From assembly GCA_037176905.1 (NCBI GenBank), contig JBBBWG010004324.1:2705-29881 (forward strand): DNA of 27,177 bases, in the 5' to 3' direction. Each line of letters starts with the position of its first letter. The first letter of the stretch is position 1. This DNA comes from Azolla pinnata. Its lineage: Eukaryota; Streptophyta; Polypodiopsida; Salviniales; Salviniaceae. Shown here one piece after another: positions 1-10,500 of the stretch. A program made the position numbers and the translations under genes. The notes under the pieces are model-generated. The model did not search any database, had not been told where the DNA came from, and worked only from the letters and a program-made list of their open reading frames with translations.

Positions 1-229
1 GATATGTTACGTAGTTAACGAACATCTGCTTCTTCTTCTTCTTCTACGGTCTTCTTCTCATTCGGATTCTTCAGATTCTTCAGATTATTTATCAAGCGCC
101 GCAGATTGCTTGGCATACATTGCATAAAAATCTCCTGCATATAGCGATCGCAAACCACATTTCCCTGTTCCTACAATCAGCATCAATTGGAAGGCAGGAA
201 GGAAGGCCTCCATTTCCTCTTGCACGATT
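1..229. other. Left-edge sequence without a recognisable gene
   Basis: No coding sequence is supported here. A TTC/CTT trinucleotide run lies at about 29-45, followed by short TTCAGA repeats near 67-86. A 64-codon open frame on the minus strand overlaps the beginning of the satellite, shows no recognisable domain and is most likely chance. Confidence 0.5.
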
Positions 230-1600
230 CCAGTAGTTTGAATGCAGGAGACAGATCAAGATTGAGGTGACAAGAATCGAGGCCACAAAAACCCTAAACC
301 CTAAACCCTAGATCCCAAGAGCCCTTAAAACCCTAAAAACTGGAAACTCTAAAAACCCTAAACCCTTCCATCGCGTGATTCACTAGTCTGAATGTAGGCA
401 GACAGATTGAGATCGAGGCGAGAGGATCTGAGGCCACAAAAACCACAAACCCTAAACCCTAGAACCCAAGAGCCCTTACAACCCTAGAAACCTGAAACCC
501 AAAAAACCCTAAACCCTAAACCCTTCCCTCGCTCTATTCAGTAGTCTGAATGCAGGCATACAGATCAAGACCGAGGCGACAGGATCCAAGGCCGCAAAAA
601 CCATAAACCCTAACCCCTAGAACCCTAAGAACCCAAGAGCCCTTAAATACTCTAAAAACCGGAAACCCTAAAAACACCAAACCCTAAACCCTTCCCTCCC
701 GCTATTTTGTAGTCTGAATGCAGGCTGACAGATCGAGATCGAGGCGACAGGTTCCGAGCCCACAAAAACCACAAACCCTAATAAACCCTAGAACCCAAGA
801 ACTCTTAAACCTGCAGAAACCTGAAACCCTAAAAACACCAAACCCTAAACCCTTCCCTCCCACTATTTTGTAGTCTGAATGCAGGCAGACAGATCGAGAT
901 CAAGGCGACAGGCTCTGAGCCTACAAAAACCACAAACCCTAATAAACCCTAGAACCCAAGGACCCTTAAACCCGCAGAAACCTGATACCCTAAAAACACC
1001 AAACCCTAAACCCTTCCCTCCCGCTATTTTGTAGTCTGAATGCAGGCATACAGATCGAGATCGAGGCGACAGGATCTGAGCCCACAAAAACCACAAACCC
1101 TAATAAACCCTAGAACCCAAGAACCCTAGAACCCGCAGAAACCCGAAACCCCCAAAACCCAAAACCCTAAAAACACCAAACCCTAAATCCTTCCCTCGTC
1201 CGATTGTGTAGCCTGAATGCAGGCAGACAGATCAAGATCGAGGTGCACACACAGGTCTGAGCCCACAAAAACCATAAACCCAAATAAACCCAAATAAACC
1301 CTAGAACCCAAGAACCCAAGAACCCACAGAAACCTGAAACCCTAGAAACCCGAAACCCCAAAAACCCTAAACCCTAAAAACACCAAACCCTGAATCCTTC
1401 CGTCGTGCTATTCTGTGGTCTGAATGCAGGCAGACAGATCGAGATCGAGGCGCACACGCAGGTCAGAAGAGCCCACAAAGACCATAAACCCTAATGAGCC
1501 CTAGAACCCTGGAACCCAAGGGGCCCTTAAAACCCTAGAAACGGGGAACCCTAAAAAAGCCCTAAACCCTAAAAACACCAAACCCTAAAAACCCTTCACC
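230..1600. repeat. Degenerate telomere-like tandem satellite, eight units
   Basis: Eight units share a core reading GTCTGAATGCAGGCAGACAG (with variants) followed by GATCGAGATCGAGGCG-like sequence and CACAAAAACCA. Each core is followed by a block rich in CCCTAAA and AACCCTAGAA variants. The AATG of the core falls at 241, 391, 549, 717, 878, 1039, 1216 and 1423, so spacings are 150, 158, 168, 161, 161, 177 and 207 bp. The CCCTAAA strand is the plus strand throughout. This is a higher-order satellite built from plant telomere motif plus a unique core, either subtelomeric or interstitial. Minus-strand open frames through it are only translations of the repeat. Confidence 0.9.
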
Positions 1601-1609
1601 TTGCATGGA

Positions 1610-1705
1610 ATCCACACACCCACGCCCACACGTGTGCGTGTGCGTGTGAGTCTAGAGTCAGGATTTGAACCCAAGACCTCGCTCCCTTTGCCCATTCACC
1701 TATGC
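1610..1705 (-). mobile_element. Possible tRNA-derived SINE remnant (Pol III A/B-box pair)
   Basis: On the minus strand 1671-1661 reads GGTTCAAATCC, a good match to the tRNA/SINE internal promoter B box (GGTTCGANTCC). About 31 nt upstream, 1702-1691 reads TAGGTGAATGGG, an imperfect A box. The text between them ends in GAGGTCTTGG, which resembles the sequence before the B box in plant SINEs. Downstream on the same strand is a CACACGCACACG-rich tail. It does not fold into a full tRNA. No target-site duplication was identified, so this is a candidate only. Confidence 0.4.
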
Positions 1706-1725
1706 TTCTCTCTCCTCTCTCTAAA

Positions 1726-1777
1726 GAGGAGATAGAAAGAGGAGATAGAAAGAGGAGATAGAAAGAGGAGATAGAAA
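1726..1777. repeat. 13-bp tandem repeat, four perfect copies
   Basis: The unit GAGGAGATAGAAA occurs four times without change at 1726-1738, 1739-1751, 1752-1764 and 1765-1777, then grades into a GA-rich tail to about 1795. It lies upstream of the SPIKE1 leader. Confidence 0.9.
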
Positions 1778-1797
1778 GAGGAGAGAGAGAGCGGAGC

Positions 1798-1825
1798 TTC
1801 TTCTTCTTCTTCTTCTTCTTCTTCT
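1798..1825. repeat. CTT/TTC trinucleotide microsatellite
   Basis: About nine uninterrupted TTC units directly follow the GA-rich 13-bp repeat, giving a purine-to-pyrimidine switch near 1797. Such CT-rich tracts are common near plant transcription start regions. Confidence 0.9.
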
Positions 1826-2243
1826 CTGTCGCTGCGAAGGCCATTTCTTCTCTTCCCGCACAGACGACGCAGGCGCAGACACAGAGACAGAGACAGAGAG
1901 ACAGAGCTCGGAGCTATGGCGGAGGCAAATCCAACGCCGTCAGAGCTCAAGCTCAGGAGCAACGCAGAGAAAAAGCGAGAACCATCGCTCTTCCTCCTTG
2001 TCTAGAACGTCTTCCGCTCTTTCCTAACCCTAACCCTAACCCTAACCCTCAATTCCCCTTTCTTCCTTCCTCTCCTCCTCCTCTTCCTCCTCTTCCCCCC
2101 ATCGCCTTCCTTCTGTTCCTGCCGCCGCTTCCAAGCTCAGCTCAGCTCAGCCCAGCTCAGCTCCAACGCCACTCGTCTGCCCCCTCCCGCTCTTTCCCTC
2201 TCCTGTGCTTGTCTTGCTTCCCTCTCGGAATTCCACACGCCAG
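1826..2243 (+). promoter_or_regulatory. Probable SPIKE1 promoter / 5' leader start
   Basis: This stretch is strongly pyrimidine-rich (TCCTCCTCCTCTTCC-type runs at 2060-2110) and contains a CCCTAA run at 2023-2049 and AGCTC pentamer repeats at about 2134-2162. It ends in CACACGCCAG followed by GTAAAC at 2244, a plausible donor for a leader intron. Together this suggests transcription starts somewhere here. The start site, and the assignment to SPIKE1, are inferred from position only; no TATA box is convincing. Confidence 0.4.
2023..2049. repeat. Short CCCTAA hexamer run
   Basis: Four and a half perfect CCCTAA hexamers (27 nt). This is the six-base TTAGGG type, unlike the seven-base CCCTAAA motif of the nearby satellite. 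It may be a telomere-related insertion or a telo-box-like promoter element. Confidence 0.9.
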
Positions 2244-4596
2244 GTAAACACAAAAGATTTTGCTTTGCATTTTGTTTGTTCTGCTCTGCCCCGTTTACTC
2301 TTCTCTCTCTCTCTCGCTCTCGCTCTCGCCCCCAAACACCGATTTTTCGCTTCTGTTGTTTTTTGCCACTCCAGTTTCTGCGTGTTTTCTTTTCAAATTC
2401 TGCTCTTCTACCTACCTCAGAACCCGCATTTGCATAATCTATCTTCCTCCCTCCCCTCCGACCAATGAAACCGCATAGATTAGGGTTTCTCTTTCGTTCT
2501 ATCCGCCAAAGATCTGCCTTGGATCAACTAGGAGCTTTCTGCTGGTGAATGCATGCACCTCGCTGATTAGGGTTCCCTGCCCCTCCCCCCAAAGCTCCAG
2601 CACTCAACATCGTTCCTTTCACGTGTATCCTAAATACTGCACTTGAAGGATTCGTTGTTTTCTTCTACTTCCAACCTGCGAAGGGAGCACAATCCGGGTC
2701 TTTTTTCTCTTGGCCCCAAAAGCTGCGTTTGGAAAGATTAGCTTCCGTTTCCTCTATACAAAATCTGTTTCTGGTAAGATTGCGATTTCTTCTCTGGCCC
2801 GAAAACAGTTTTTTGGTCAGATTAGTTAAAAGTTCTCCCATAAGCTTCATTGGAGCTTCTTGTTTTCTCCCCATAGAGCTGCAGTTGCGTAAATCAGGCC
2901 TTTTCCTGCTCAAGAGCTTCATCGGAAGTTATGCAGATACTGATGGTCTGCTACAAAGCTGCTTCCCTGTCTCTGAAGCTGGGTCCTTTCTCTCCTATAC
3001 CCAAAATGCCGCTTCTGGAAGATCAATTATTTTCTTCGCCTGCTTAAAATCTGCAATGGACAATAATTCGAGTCTTCTTTTCTAAGCCCCAAAACCTGTA
3101 GTTGGCAGGTGAGTTCGATTCACACCTCTTTGATGCCCCAAAAGCTGCATTTCATCAGATTGGTTCTGTTTTCCTTCTGTCGTAAGCTTCATTCGAACAT
3201 CAGTTGCTGATTGTTTTCTCCCTGGAAAACTGCATTCGGGTAAAGTAGGTATTTTCCAACCCAAAAGCTTCACTGGAAATTACATGGATAATGGTTCTGC
3301 TGAATAGCTGTTTAAGGACTCAGGAAGTCTCTGAGAACTGCAGTTGTCGTTGTTGCAAAATCCAACTCTAATTCTGCATAGTTGAATCCTCCTTGATCTT
3401 GCAATCCTCTTCTTAACTTTTCCCCTTGGTTTGTTTTATTGCTGCTAATATATCTGAAAACGTGCAGGTTTTACATGAAAGAAGTGTGTAGGAGGGATGT
3501 GATTAAGCTAGAATGCCAATTCTTGCGATGATACTCTAAAGATAGATATCAGGTGTGTTCCTTTACCATCACTGTGTGAATCCCCACTAAAAAGTGCTCA
3601 AACGGAAGTGTTTTATGCGGATGAGAGCTAACACGCTTTCGACCAACAGCTTTATGGATTACTATAATAAGCCTGAGAGTATTTCTCTGCCTTCGTTGTA
3701 GGAATAATGCGACCATAGAAACTGTTCAAAATGATTTGAGTTACTCGAGTGAGAGGCAACATATAGACACTCATTCTCTTTGACAGATCAATACATCACT
3801 GTAATGAGATTAAGGGCGTCTCTGTGCCTTCACTGTATATTATCACTTCTTGGAAATCATATTTTGGCTGAATATTGTGATGTTTGCCTCACTCATCTTG
3901 GTTTGTGTTGTAGCCTGAAACCATAATGTAGTTGATCTCCTTGACATCTGTAAGTTGGAGTTAGGAAACCAACTTTGTTGTAGGTATTTCGGGGTGCCAC
4001 AGATAGTGGGGTGTCTGATATTGTGATTGCATGGAGAGGGTATCTATTGATGATGTACTTCCATTCTTCCCTTTTCATTTCCCTGAAAATTGAGAGTTTG
4101 TAAGAGCTAGATGGAATGAACCAGAATATATGGATGTTGAAAAAACCATGGTCAGTGTAACCAAAAGTGCTAACACGTAGGCTGTAAAGGCTCCCATATG
4201 AGGACAATCCATGGTTGGACACCATGCTTTGCAGATCCTATGAGTCACAATAGATTCTCAGATTTATCTTGAACCTACTGCTTAAGTAAGCTTCACGAAT
4301 GTTTACGTTTATTCACCTTATTGATATCACAATAGATTGATCACATGCTGTATTTATTTCAGCATGTATGGTTCCTCTCAGTTTGCCTAGCTGATGTGTA
4401 TACTGGGTTGACATCTAATCTCTCAAAGGAAGTAGATGGTGTGAAAGCTTTTGTATTAGTTTTGCTGATTTATAAACAAACTTTATTATTTTTTTGTCTT
4501 TTTCTATTCCATCTTGTGTGGTACTGTATAAATTGCTCCATATCTAAAAAATCATGTGGTTTTCAATCTTGTTCATCATGATGTTGTAAATGACAG
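2244..4596 (+). other. Probable 5' leader intron(s) of SPIKE1, non-coding
   Basis: The coding region begins two bases after a splice acceptor (AAATGACAG at 4588-4596), so at least one intron must lie in the leader. The best upstream donor seen is CCAG/GTAAAC at 2244. One further leader exon is possible at about 3468-3551 (acceptor CGTGCAG, donor ATCAG/GTGTGTT). Several open frames here (for example 2729-3085, 118 codons) fall in repetitive, T-rich sequence with no recognisable domain and are judged non-coding. AGGGTTT telo-box-like motifs occur near 2483 and 2569. Confidence 0.5.
2797..3301. repeat. Diverged internal duplication in the leader intron
   Basis: Two copies align by eye: 2797-2952 and 3135-3301, offset about 338 bp. 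Shared landmarks in order are GCCCCAAAAGCTGC-like, CAGATT(A/G)GTT, TAAGCTTCATT, TGTTTTCTCCC, CTGCATT(C)GGGTAAA-like, AGCTTCA(T/C)(C/T)GGAA and GATAATGGTTCTGCT-like. Partial copies of the first segment occur near 2701 and 3089. Divergence is high, so the duplication is old. Confidence 0.6.
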
Positions 4597-4598
4597 GA

Positions 4599-7500
4599 AT
4601 GACAGAGCCAACATTTTATGGGCAGCGGTTTAGAAGAATTTCAAAGCTATCACCATTGTCAGTCTTAGATCTTGAACCTGTGGTTAGTAATTCTCTTTAT
4701 TATTAGATTGAAGCCCGTATTGTGTGCTTATTAGGAATGTAATGAATGATCCTCTAATTGCTACTTAGCAAAATAAGTTTCAGCAGAGGTTAAACGAAAG
4801 TTTTTCATTAGGAAGGTTAAATGATGAAGTTTCTTCGCTTTTTACTATGTCCATGCTTGTGAGATCAGACAAGCTTTTGGAAAATGTCTAGTCTAAGGTG
4901 TGTCCACCTATTGATGCTTTATCTTATTTATAATTTGTATCTTTTTAGCCCACTTTGTGCTTCTATGTGATCTTTTTAGATGATCTTTGCAGTCTTTTTC
5001 TGTGCTTGTATTTATCCATGGTTATATGCATGCTTGCTTTCCACTAGAGGAAAGTGAGTGGATTCTCTCAAAAAATGTGACAAGCCAATGGCTGCCACTT
5101 AGCTGCGTTTAGTTGCTAATTAGGAAATGCAGTAAATAAAAAATTTATTCACTGGACTTGTCCTTTTCTTATAAATGCTAATGGAAGAGAAAACCCTGGA
5201 ATACATAAAGTCGGATCGGTTATTTGAAGTTTTATATTTTTTATCATAAATTTTTGTCGACATTCCATTTTTTTTGTTTTGCAGCTGAATGAGAGGCTTG
5301 ATCAATGGCCACATTTGAAGGAGCTGATTCACTGCTACACAGCCGATTGGATTAAAGATGAGACAAAGTATGGGCACTATGAGAGGGAAGCTCCGCCTTC
5401 ATTCCAAAATCAAATATTTGAATGCCCAGACACAGATGTAGAAACAGGTAATTGCCTTTTTATTGCACTTTCTTAAAATCTGGCTGTTGTATTATACTAC
5501 ATATTTCTGTCGGCACATTGTCCTGTCTTAGAAGTTGGTTCCTGTTGTTGATTTACATATTTATTTGATTATGTGTGTAACAAATGTCCCTTAAAGTTAA
5601 CACATGTTTATCTATTTTCTCAAAATTCTATATCAATTTTAGGATGTTGAATCCTTACTGTAAAATTCGAGTGTGGACAAGTTATAGTGCAATTAAATTA
5701 GTATCTTTGATGGTTACACAAAGTAACCTGCATGGAGTCCTGGAAATCTTATTCTTACTGAGTTAATAGGACTTAGAATTTTCTGTTGATGCTCTTTTAG
5801 AACTGCAACTTGCAAATATAAGGCAAGCAAGAAGTGGAGAGCTTGATGATGAAGAACCCAGCACTTCAGGCAGGCAATCCAGTTGTTCAAGTGTGGCAGA
5901 TACATCTCAAAATAAAGCTCTTCACAAGGTTTGTTCATAAGATAAAATCCTCATTGCACCTTTATAATGTGGAATTAAAAACTTCAAGTTTAGGGAGGGT
6001 GTTTCAAAACTTATATGGGAAATTCTATCATATGTTCTATCAAAACTCAACGGATAACCAAAGAGTATGGGTATGCAATCTTGTTCCTGGCTTCTCATGA
6101 AGCTAGTTCTGATACTTCATACAAAGGGACCGACAATACACTGAATACAACTGTCTGCTAATTGCCAAAACTGGCGTGAGCTGAGAATCTCATTCATGAA
6201 AGAAGCATCCATTCTACACTGGCTCAATATAAGAGACAAGTGGAAGTGTATCCCAGCACTCAAGTATCATGCAGAGAAGATCGGTGACTGCCGTTATTAT
6301 TGGAGAATTTGTTTATATTAGTTTTGTTTTTGCGATAGTTCTATTACGGGAGAACACAAATGAACTGGTTGTAAAGATAATATAAGCCCTGTTTTTGGAA
6401 GAAAAGCAACATAGAGAAACTTCAAACAATGAAATCCTCGAGAGGCATTTGATGAGAATGTCTGCTAGATTGCTAGGTGTGCAGTCTTGCAGGTAGGAGA
6501 GATCTCCTATAGAAAAGAAGAAGAGAAAAAGAGAGAACTGAGGGATGAAATTAAAGATGATATGGGTGGGCCAGGGAATGGTTATGAGAACACGAGGTAA
6601 ATTGTAAGCATGATTGTGACGCGTGGACTTGAGACCCATGTCAGTACTTAGTGCATTGTATATTCAGAGGAGCAATTTTTTCGACAATTATGTTCTCTGT
6701 TGATGCTTAAATCTTTTCTACTATGTAATGATCTTCAGCACCTGGGAGCTGCACCACTGCCATGTTATGAACCCATTTTTGATTGGGAAACAGAAAGATC
6801 TACAATTTCTGGACAAAGGACTCAGGAAATACCATCATCTCTTTCTTCAAGGTATATTGCATTTAAATTTCTATATTTGGATGCAATGTCGTCAACCTAA
6901 AGCAAATCAATGATTTTCATTGCCAGTGGCTTGAACCTTTCAGTCAAAGTTTTGTCATTCTCAATTCAAGCTGGATTTGTTGGTGCGTAATTTTTCCTAT
7001 TGGTGATTAGTTTTTACTGATTTAATGAATAGAAAATGTAGATTGTTTTCACGACGTCACACATTTAAATGTGTGCAGTGGTTTTTTAATATTTCAGAGC
7101 CTTTCTATGGAACAATATGCTTATATCATAGAGAGAGACGCGAAAAACTGACTGAAGATTTCCATTTTGAGTTTTTGCCAAATGAATTTCAAGAGGTAGT
7201 CTGGCTCCATCTTGCTGCAGCTTAACAAATATATATATATATATTTTTTGTTCACATCACTAACATGTCCTCAATTTACAAACCATGAAAGCCTGTTGAT
7301 AGGCTCAGTGGAAATCTCATTATATGTTAACGCTTCTAACTTTTTGAGCTGGGGATGTATAGAAAATAATTGTAACAACTTTTTAGTGACAATATATATA
7401 TTCTTTGCTGATATGCTGTACAAAACATTTTTTGCGCCAGGGGCCTGGATCTTCTCAGCGTCGGGTGATTTTTCATTTAGATGCCCCATCACCTTCTATA

Positions 7501-10500
7501 TGTATGCTTATTCAGCTAGAAAAGCATGCAACAGAAGAAGATGGGGGAACAGCATCTGTATATTCACGCAAAGAGCCAGTAAGTTGCCTGGATTATAATC
7601 ATAATGCTATATCTGAAAGTTTTGCACAAAAATTTCAAATTACATCTATAATTCTATTGTAACCTGTCATTGTTAGTGTGCTACCCTATCTGTCTGCATA
7701 CGTTCTCTTTTATGCTTTCATCTTAATGTCTAGTTTTATGTAGAACATGCAACAAAGCTGTGTATCTAGATATAAAGCACGGAACTGATGCTCTGAGATG
7801 GATGCCATGCCCTCAGGTTCACGTAACAGAGAGAGAAAAACAGAAGTTAAAAGTATGGGCTCAGATGATGCCTTACAGGGAGCCTTTTGCATGGGCAGCC
7901 GTTCCTTTGTTTGATAACAGCATTCCGGGGGGTGTTGGTGGCTTTGGTTCGCCAAGCAGCCCTTTACCTGCTGGACTAGGTTCAAGTGGCATTGATCCAG
8001 GCCTCGATATGGTTGGGAGGACTCTGTCAGAAGGGAGAGTAACACATGATTCCAGTGGGACACCTGTTATTGTGGAGATCCCTGGCTTAAATCGAGTCAA
8101 AGAAAACTATGTTGAAGAATCCTTGCAGGTTATAAACATCTTTCAAAGGAACATATAAAATACCATCCAATAACATTAATTGATTGCATCTCAATTATTG
8201 GAATGCATGTTCACCCTGTTTAATCATGATACCTTCATCTCTGAGGAAAGATACATTCTTTGTATCGCTGTCCTGCAATGCTCTACCATTGTATCACTAA
8301 ACTATAGATAATGCATTGTCAATTTATTCTTTAATGACAACACTACATGATGTTTTAGATACGCTTATGAATGAAATACTGATTTGTCTTTGGGGGATAT
8401 CTTTGCAGGATCCCAAAAGAAAGGTTCATAAACCTGTTAAAGCTACTCTACGCTTAGAGATAGAAAGATTGCCATCAGGATGGATTGATTCTGAAGCACT
8501 AGTGCAAAGTAGAAGGATAAGCAATGGATTGGCAGAGGGAAGTGAACATTTCTCTAGTAGCCATGTAGAACAAGCCCATACAAATGGAGTTCAAAGTCTT
8601 CATCAAGGCTCCTATAGTGATCTCACAGATTTGAGAGACACGAGGAAGCCTGAAAGTATGAGAAGTTCTGGTGGAGAGAATGTCTCTTCTGATGTAAGAG
8701 TTTTTGCTTATATAGCAATGGCATTATGGATTAATAATAAATGGTATTTTGATATTTGAAATATTACAATATTAGGCTTATTTTCTACTCTGAATCCAAC
8801 CCCCTTCTTTCCCTACAGTTCCATGCCTTAGACTTTCGCATCTTCACCAGAAATGAACCATTTACTCAACTCTTGCATTACCTTTATGTTTATCCTCAAG
8901 TTATCAGTCTTAGTCGGAAAAGGAACGTCTTTATGCGAGTCGAACTTCGTAAAGATGATTCTGATTTTCGGAAGCCAGCTCTTGAGGTGATTTTTTTGAT
9001 TTGGTTGATGTATATTTGAAGATTTGATGATGGTTTAAGACTTGTTTACTTGGTGATTGCTTTTTACAGGGCATATATCCTCGACATGGTCAGCAAATGT
9101 TGAAGTTTGCTTATTCTCAAGTAGCGATAAATGCTAGAACAGCACATTATCACGACGAGTTTAAGATTAGGCTTCCTGCGATACTGACACCTCAACATCA
9201 TCTCTTGTTCACGTTTTTCCATGTTGATTTGGTCATGAAGCTTGAGGCTCCTAAGCCGGTACTATGTCTCCCTCCATTAAGAATGTCTGTGCTGATTGGT
9301 TGTCTTTTCCAGTCTTTCTTGGATACTTCTGATGATCTGTGATTCTCTTTGCAGGTATTGATTGGTTATTCAGTACTTCCACTGTCAATGAATGCACAGT
9401 AAGAGCTTCATTATTGTTCTGTATTAGGTTTTTTGTTTTTATCGCATCATAAAAATTAAGAAACAGAAGGTTCTATTTCTTGACATAACTGATGATGCTT
9501 TACGGGGAGTTACCTCAACTCCTATGTGAAAGGGCAAGCTGTAGTTGATTGTGGGAATAAGCAAGCAAAGAATAAAGTTTAAAAATTTAATCTAGTTGAA
9601 AGAAAATTTTGTATAGCCTTCATGAACCTGAAGGTCTTTTATGATATCAACACCTGTTCTGTTCTAGCATACGACTGTTTGTACTACATAACATTCGAGA
9701 GTAATGATTGGGGATAAATCAGTCTTTGAATTGCATGGGGCTTCATCAATGATCACAGGAGTTGCATTAGAGCTGGTGGGACAAATATGTTATAAATGAA
9801 ATCTGTAGTAATGATCATACAGATTTAGATAATTGCAGTTCTATATTATCTGGATTCATGCATCTACTCCTTGTCAAGATAGCATATTATGCAACTGTAT
9901 CTCGATCTTTCAAATGGGTGGTTATGACAAATATGTCATACTTGGAAATTTAACAGTGGATATGCATAATTGTTGCTCAGTATGATAGCCTTGAATAGGG
10001 TGAATGTTCCAACTGTGATTGCATTGCTTGTGGATCAAGAGTCCGAGAAGGAAAACATTTTTTTGATATGTTTTGATATGTATAATCATGGTTGTTTAGT
10101 AAACTATGCAGACTGGAGGAATTTTGCACTAACATTTTTTTTGTCCTGTCAGACTACTTCGATCTGAAGTCAATTTACCCATTATCAGGGAACTTCTTCC
10201 TCATTATCTGCAAGACAATATCAAAGTACAAGCTTGGAAATCCATAACTGTCTTTTTTATTTTTGTTGATATTTCAGAAGATTTAATTGCTTGATTTTAC
10301 AGGAGAGGTTGGATTATGCCGAAGATGGAAGATTGGTCTTCAAATTACGGTTGCGAATTTGTTCTACTTTATATCCTGCAAATGACGGAATCAGAGATTT
10401 TTTTGTTGAATACGATCGACATGTCTTGCAAACCAGTCCTCCATGGGGATCGGAACTTCTGGAGGTGTACATCATATCATTAAAATTCATGGAATATGTG

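Noticed and set aside
863..1361. Minus-strand open frames of 64-77 codons with repeated GFRV/GFCG motifs
   Set aside because: They are translations of the telomere-like satellite; the peptide repeats mirror the DNA repeats.
1650..1705. A tRNA gene on the minus strand
   Set aside because: Only the T-arm/B-box-like part and a weak A box fit; no acceptor stem or anticodon arm can be paired.
2729..3085. 118-codon plus-strand open frame as a gene
   Set aside because: It lies in duplicated T-rich leader-intron sequence, has no recognisable domain and lacks splice or neighbour support.
6313..6639. 108-codon minus-strand open frame inside a SPIKE1 intron
   Set aside because: No recognisable domain, AT-rich composition and full containment in an 810-nt intron make chance more likely.
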